In this document: one piece after another, positions 5,480 through 8,229 of the stretch
Layout of the letters: each line of letters opens with the position of its first letter
Numbering within the stretch: position 1 is the stretch's first letter
Assembly: GCA_030613045.1 (NCBI GenBank)
Contig: JAUWMS010000084.1
Span: 1-8,229 of the forward strand
Reading direction: 5' to 3'
From: Candidatus Latescibacterota bacterium
GTDB lineage: Bacteria; Latescibacterota; 4484-107
DNA length: 8,229 nucleotides
Translations under genes and position numbers: made by a program
The notes under the pieces: generated by a model
What the model was told of the DNA's origin: nothing
Seen by the model: only the letters and a program-made list of their open reading frames with translations
Databases searched by the model: none

Positions 5480-6976
5480 ATGTCCGAATGTTCGGAAGAG
5501 ACGGATAGAACCGCCGTCCGGGACAAAGCCGGGTATGAGCCGGTCGCCCTGAAGGTGTGCGATGCGGTGGGTCGGATGGATTGGAGCCCGGCGTGGGAGG
5601 TTCGCTTTCACTATGCGCATTTTGACGAGGTGCTGCCGGACGGGAGCGGACTCTTTGTAGATCGTCAGGTGGATCCGGGATCGCGTCTGCCCCAGATGTC
5701 CTTGATCACGCGGGAGTCTCCGGGGATGGACGAATGTCCCACAGGCTGCCATGTCTCGCTTGCTGCATTGCCGCCCCGGAAAGAAGAGCCGCACGGAGGC
5801 GAGCTTTACGATGCTTCAGACTGCCGAACCGCTCATCAGCGCGATTGGGGTGCGCTGGTCGAGTGGCGCGATGAGGCGTTCCGGAAACACGGCGTTCGGG
5901 AAGACGCCCCTGTTTTGGAGAAGGTGCGGGTTCTGGCTGAGTACGCCCGAAGCCGGAGTGGTTCGACGTACGCTTCCCGGCATCCGGCGGACCTTTTCCT
6001 GCACGCTTCCTATTGCGTGGGAAGGGCGAACGGCCTGGCGGCGATGCTGCATACGATGGGGATCCGGGCCCGGCTGATCAATACGCCGGCGCATTCCGTG
6101 GTCGAGGTGTACGACGAGGGAAGGTGGGTTCTCGTGGACAATCTCACGCCCGGCATTGTGATTTCAGGCAAGAATGCGATGGAGGCGTTCGCCGATCCGG
6201 AGGCCCTCGGAGCAGAACTCTCCGAGGCACAACGGGGATATTATCAGGAGCTGCATTCGGAGAGTCCATACAATCTATCGGCCGGATGGTGCTGGCACTT
6301 CAACCAGTGCGGGCTGGGGCTGGATCGGTCCAGGGAGTCCCTGCTCAACGGCGCCGGAATCAGCGTCTGTCTCGATCCCGGCACAGCGAAAGCCCTGTAT
6401 CCCGATGCGAAACGACATCTCTTCAAAACGCTCAAAGGCGATCCACCGGTTCTGATCGCATGCCGCAAGCACAGTTGGTATCGCGCCGGATTGCGGGTGC
6501 GGGAAGGTCAATGGGTGCGGAAACGTTTTTACGTAAAAACCCTCCACGATGCCGGAAATCCGGTCCAGAAGATCGTGGGCGTTCTTCACCTGATGGCGGG
6601 CGAGGCGCAGACGATGGACGTGGAGAAAGCGGACTGGATCTTGAAAATCAACGGGCGGGCGCATAATCTGAGGGAGCTTGAAGGATGGCGCGTCCGGCGG
6701 GAATTCGATGCGTGGCTGATGCCACAGTTGGCGATCGAATTCCCTCTGCCTCTCTCCGAGTTGAAGGAGGGCGAGTACAACGTGTTGGAATTCGGTACAG
6801 AGGAGGCCAAGCCGAGCGGGCTGAGCCAGTTCGTGCACGTGTTGATCTATCCGGATACGCTCCTGCCCTACCTGAATCCATTTCGAGCGGAGGGACCGGA
6901 CAGGCAGGGCTATTGGCTCATCAGGCCGGATCATCCGCCCGAATTGAGCCAACTGGATGGATTTGAGCGGGCGTGA
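5480..6976 (+). CDS. Transglutaminase-core (papain-like) domain protein
   Basis: A 498-residue protein with a transglutaminase-like core at about 145-225. The likely catalytic triad is Cys179 (in HASYCVGRANGLAAMLHTMG), His205 (in TPAHSVVEVYDEGRW) and Asp220 (in WVLVDN). The spacing and flanks match the family pattern, in which Cys starts a helix leading to G-I-x-A-R and His precedes an EVY strand. No signal peptide or membrane segment is seen, so it is probably cytosolic. The first 140 residues and the last 270 do not match a domain I recognise; the C-terminal part (about 380-480) looks beta-rich. Members can be proteases, amidases or cross-linkers, so the reaction is unknown. It stands alone between a terminator and a repeat-rich spacer, and its stop codon lies in a 7-nt tandem repeat. 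Confidence 0.85.
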   Translation: MSECSEETDRTAVRDKAGYEPVALKVCDAVGRMDWSPAWEVRFHYAHFDEVLPDGSGLFVDRQVDPGSRLPQMSLITRESPGMDECPTGCHVSLAALPPRKEEPHGGELYDASDCRTAHQRDWGALVEWRDEAFRKHGVREDAPVLEKVRVLAEYARSRSGSTYASRHPADLFLHASYCVGRANGLAAMLHTMGIRARLINTPAHSVVEVYDEGRWVLVDNLTPGIVISGKNAMEAFADPEALGAELSEAQRGYYQELHSESPYNLSAGWCWHFNQCGLGLDRSRESLLNGAGISVCLDPGTAKALYPDAKRHLFKTLKGDPPVLIACRKHSWYRAGLRVREGQWVRKRFYVKTLHDAGNPVQKIVGVLHLMAGEAQTMDVEKADWILKINGRAHNLRELEGWRVRREFDAWLMPQLAIEFPLPLSELKEGEYNVLEFGTEEAKPSGLSQFVHVLIYPDTLLPYLNPFRAEGPDRQGYWLIRPDHPPELSQLDGFERA

Positions 6977-7012
6977 GACGTGAAGAGTGAAACGTAAAAC
7001 GTGAAGCGTGAG
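6971..7012 (+). repeat. Degenerate heptamer array at the transglutaminase stop
   Basis: Six 7-nt units lie in phase with no gaps: GCGTGAG, ACGTGAA, GAGTGAA, ACGTAAA, ACGTGAA, GCGTGAG. The first unit contains the gene's TGA stop (6974-6976). Because 7 is not a multiple of 3, the TGA/TAA in successive units falls in all three frames. Confidence 0.75.
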
Positions 7013-7073
7013 AGAATACAGCGGTGTAGTCGAATACGAACGGGTCCGTTCCCGACATCCGGGTAGAACTCAG

Positions 7074-7093
7074 CGCTCCTCGGGCGGGTTTTT
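7074..7093 (+). terminator. Terminator-like hairpin 1 after the transglutaminase gene
   Basis: CGCTC (7074-7078) pairs with GGGCG (7082-7086) with one G-T pair, followed by GG and five Ts. The stem is short. A near copy lies at 7225-7243. It is the first terminator-like structure after the transglutaminase stop, about 100 nt downstream. Confidence 0.45.
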
Positions 7094-7110
7094 GTGCGTC
7101 TCTTTCTGTT

Positions 7111-7136
7111 GCATCGGGATTTTGTAATCCCGATGC
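7111..7136. repeat. Variant GGGATT hairpin (copy D)
   Basis: The arms GCATCGGGATT and AATCCCGATGC surround a TTGT loop. Compared with copies A-C, the outer GGTT/AACC has become GCAT/ATGC in both arms, so pairing is kept. The AAATTCCTA block is absent beside it. A second hairpin sharing the GATGC arm could form over 7132-7152. Confidence 0.8.
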
Positions 7137-7155
7137 TCAAGATTGAGGCATCTAA

Positions 7156-7220
7156 GGTTCGGGATTACAAAATCCCGAACCAACCCCACAATATAAAATG
7201 AAAATTCCTATACGATGAAC
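7156..7220 (+). repeat. Composite repeat, copy C
   Basis: The hairpin at 7156-7181 (arms GGTTCGGGATT and AATCCCGAACC, loop ACAA) is followed by CAACCCCACAATAT and then the conserved block at 7196-7220 (AAATGAAAATTCCTATACGA then TGAAC). The order and orientation match copy A. The block runs straight into the second terminator-like hairpin. Confidence 0.85.
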
Positions 7221-7224
7221 GTAG

Positions 7225-7243
7225 CGCCCTTCGGGCGGGTTTT
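7225..7243 (+). terminator. Terminator-like hairpin 2
   Basis: CGCCC (7225-7229) pairs with GGGCG (7233-7237) around TTC, followed by GG and TTTT. It is closely similar to 7074-7093, including the upstream GAAC and AGCGC. With no gene between the two, this may be a repeat module rather than a working terminator. Confidence 0.45.
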
Positions 7244-7278
7244 GGTAAGGCCTTGATAGGCAGAGCGTGTTTTTTTCA

Positions 7279-7351
7279 GGAATCCAGGAAACCAGGAGAG
7301 CGCTGAGGCGCATTTCGTAGGGATTGTCTTTCTCCTGGCTTCTTGGCATCC
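7279..7351. repeat. Imperfect 21-nt inverted repeat
   Basis: The arm at 7279-7299 (GGAATCCAGGAAACCAGGAG then A) matches the complement of 7331-7351 at 17 of 21 positions, with a 31-nt loop. The CCAGGA repetition within each arm gives alternative registers. No T-run follows directly. It is not related to the GGGATT hairpins. Confidence 0.6.
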
Positions 7352-7392
7352 TAATTGGAAAGGATTCTGCCCGGAAACTGAATCAAAAAGAA

Positions 7393-7415
7393 AAATGGAA
7401 ATTCCTATACGATCA
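7393..7415 (+). repeat. Orphan AAATTCCTA block of the composite repeat (copy E)
   Basis: AAATGGAAATTCCTATACGA then TCA matches the second half of composite copies A and C but has no GGGATT hairpin beside it. It lies instead between CTGCCCG (7367-7373) and CGGGCAG (7432-7438), which could pair around it. Confidence 0.7.
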
Positions 7416-7454
7416 AATTAGAATTCGGAGTCGGGCAGCGCGATAGAAAAGGCT

Positions 7455-7482
7455 TTGAGAAAAAACGGAAAAGTATTATATT
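7455..7482 (+). promoter_or_regulatory. Possible promoter for the YbaK-type gene
   Basis: TTGAGA (7455-7460) and TATATT (7477-7482) are 16 nt apart, a reasonable sigma-70-type pair. They lie about 100 nt before the gene. The leader would include a GACATC/GATGTC hairpin near 7490-7519. The local AT-richness makes a chance match possible. Confidence 0.35.
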
Positions 7483-7578
7483 TGTGAAAAGACATCGCCG
7501 ATGAAGCCGTTGAAGATGTCCCACCTCGTTTTCACGCGAACGCGGTCATTTGCAAATCTTTGAAAAGGATCGAGCGCT

Positions 7579-8052
7579 ATGACAGTGTTGGAGCGTATCC
7601 GGGCCTTCCTGAAGGAGCATCACGTAGATTTCCACGTGACGTCACACCCTCCGGTGTACACCAGTGCGGAGGCGGCCCGGGTGCGGGGAGAATCGCTTCA
7701 AAGCGGGGCCAAGGCCTTGATTTTGAAGGTGGATGATGGGTTTGCGCTGTTCGTCCTGCCCGGTGACCGTCGGATGAACAGCAAGCGGATCAAGCGGGCA
7801 GCCGGAGTCAAAAACCTCCGATTTGCCACGCCCGAAGAGGTGGAAACGTTGACCGGACTGACCATCGGCTCGATTCCCCCGTTCGGGAGTCTGTTCGGGA
7901 TGCGGACATTCTGTGATCCCTTATTGGGAGAGAACGAGCAGATCAATTTCAATGCGGGGGAACATACGGTTTCGATCCGAATGCGGTACGCGGATTACAT
8001 CGCGGTGGAGCGTCCTGCGTTGGCGGAATTTGCCGAACGCAATGAACAATGA
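7579..8052 (+). CDS. YbaK/EbsC-type aminoacyl-tRNA deacylase
   Basis: A 157-residue, single-domain protein of the YbaK/ProRS-INS superfamily, at the family's usual length. These enzymes hydrolyse mischarged aminoacyl-tRNAs (for example Cys- or Ala-tRNA-Pro) in the cytosol as a proofreading step. Recognisable features are HPPVYTSAEAA (23-33), GAKALILK (43-50) with K45 at the position of the essential lysine of YbaK, LPGDRRMNSKRIKRAAG (60-76), ATPEEVETLTGL (83-94) and the glycine loop GSIPPFG (97-103). The tRNA specificity cannot be read from this. GAAAAGGA lies about 10 nt before the ATG, an acceptable ribosome binding site. The gene stands alone. Its last codons (AAT GAA CAA TGA) fall within a 7-nt tandem repeat that continues past the stop. 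Confidence 0.9.
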   Translation: MTVLERIRAFLKEHHVDFHVTSHPPVYTSAEAARVRGESLQSGAKALILKVDDGFALFVLPGDRRMNSKRIKRAAGVKNLRFATPEEVETLTGLTIGSIPPFGSLFGMRTFCDPLLGENEQINFNAGEHTVSIRMRYADYIAVERPALAEFAERNEQ

Positions 8053-8071
8053 GTAATGAACAATGAACAAT
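8041..8071 (+). repeat. Heptamer array at the YbaK-type stop
   Basis: AATGAAC, AATGAGT, AATGAAC, AATGAAC and AAT follow each other without gaps. The array supplies the last residues N-E-Q and the stop TGA (8050-8052) of the gene. As in the array at 6971, the TGA/TAA in successive units falls in all three frames. Confidence 0.75.
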
Positions 8072-8117
8072 ACCCCGCCCAATCACCCCGATTCAGAGGA
8101 AGCGCATCATTCATTAC

Positions 8118-8229
8118 TCAGTCCTCTTCGTCTGAGAAATCTTCATTCTGCTCCTGCTTTTCTTCTTCTATAGGAATTAACGCTTTAGCCTTTCATTCTG
8201 AGGGGGGAACGTCGGCTCCAACTGAAAGG
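8118..8229 (-). CDS. Possible 3' end of a convergent gene, with an in-frame TGA
   Basis: Read on the minus strand from the right edge, one frame gives LSVGADVPPSE, TGA (8195-8193), then KAKALIPIEEEKQEQNEDFS and DEED, ending at TGA (8120-8118). The strongly acidic tail looks protein-like, as does GADVPPSE. Either a gene ends at 8193 and the rest is chance, or the TGA is a nonsense mutation, a sequence error or a read-through site. The stretch after the second stop repeats the TGAGTAATGAA found at the YbaK-type stop. Too little is visible to name a family. Confidence 0.2.

Larger units (their letters stand above)
6977..7578. other. Repeat-rich spacer, no gene seen
   Basis: About 600 nt without a credible gene; the minus-strand open frames here run through hairpins and resemble nothing. 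It holds the tail of a heptamer array, a small inverted repeat (GAACGG/CCGTTC, 7038-7051), two similar terminator-like hairpins, two GGGATT hairpins, a long imperfect inverted repeat, one orphan repeat block and a possible promoter. A further GACATC/GATGTC pair lies near 7490-7519. Confidence 0.7.

Noticed and set aside
6275..6952. 225-codon minus-strand open frame opposite the transglutaminase gene.
   Set aside because: It is an antisense shadow in GC-rich coding DNA, with no recognisable domain and no ribosome binding site.
7152..7349. Minus-strand 65-codon open frame in the spacer.
   Set aside because: It is made of the composite repeat, a terminator-like hairpin and an inverted repeat, and has no protein-like pattern.

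Overview
The window is bacterial DNA with five confident protein genes, all on the plus strand, and a possible sixth gene end on the minus strand at the right edge. The gene mix is a cytosolic-looking sialidase-fold protein, a DEAD-box RNA helicase, a small membrane protein, a secreted chalcone-isomerase-like protein, a transglutaminase-core protein and a YbaK-type deacylase. The spacers are unusually rich in palindromes. This fits an uncultured environmental bacterium, possibly of the Planctomycetota/Kiritimatiellota type, but nothing here fixes the phylum. No rRNA, tRNA, CRISPR array, transposase or phage gene was seen.

Layout. Positions 1-461 hold no confident gene but four different near-perfect palindromes; an unproven open frame (80-442) runs through three of them. 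Positions 462-2288 encode a sialidase/BNR-repeat protein with a beta-rich C-terminal half. Positions 2289-2477 hold a repeat copy, a terminator-like hairpin and a possible promoter. Positions 2478-4464 are a visibly AT-richer block: a DeaD/CsdA-like helicase and, 40 nt later, a 105-residue membrane protein, probably one transcript. Positions 4465-4649 hold a long imperfect stem resembling a degenerate integron attC site. Positions 4650-5246 encode an exported chalcone-isomerase-like protein. Positions 5247-5479 look like a structured leader with an intrinsic terminator. Positions 5480-6976 encode a transglutaminase-core protein. Positions 6977-7578 are a 600-nt repeat-rich spacer. Positions 7579-8052 encode a YbaK/EbsC-type aminoacyl-tRNA deacylase.

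The genes do not form one pathway. Only the helicase and the small membrane protein look co-transcribed. The strongest unexplained signals are in the spacers. One is a dispersed composite repeat: a GGTTCGGGATT hairpin, one copy of which has compensated changes in both arms, linked to an AAATTCCTATACGATCAA-type block. Another is a pair of degenerate 7-nt tandem arrays that begin exactly at the stop codons of two unrelated genes and place stops in several frames. Others are the attC-like stem and the possible attenuator before the transglutaminase gene.
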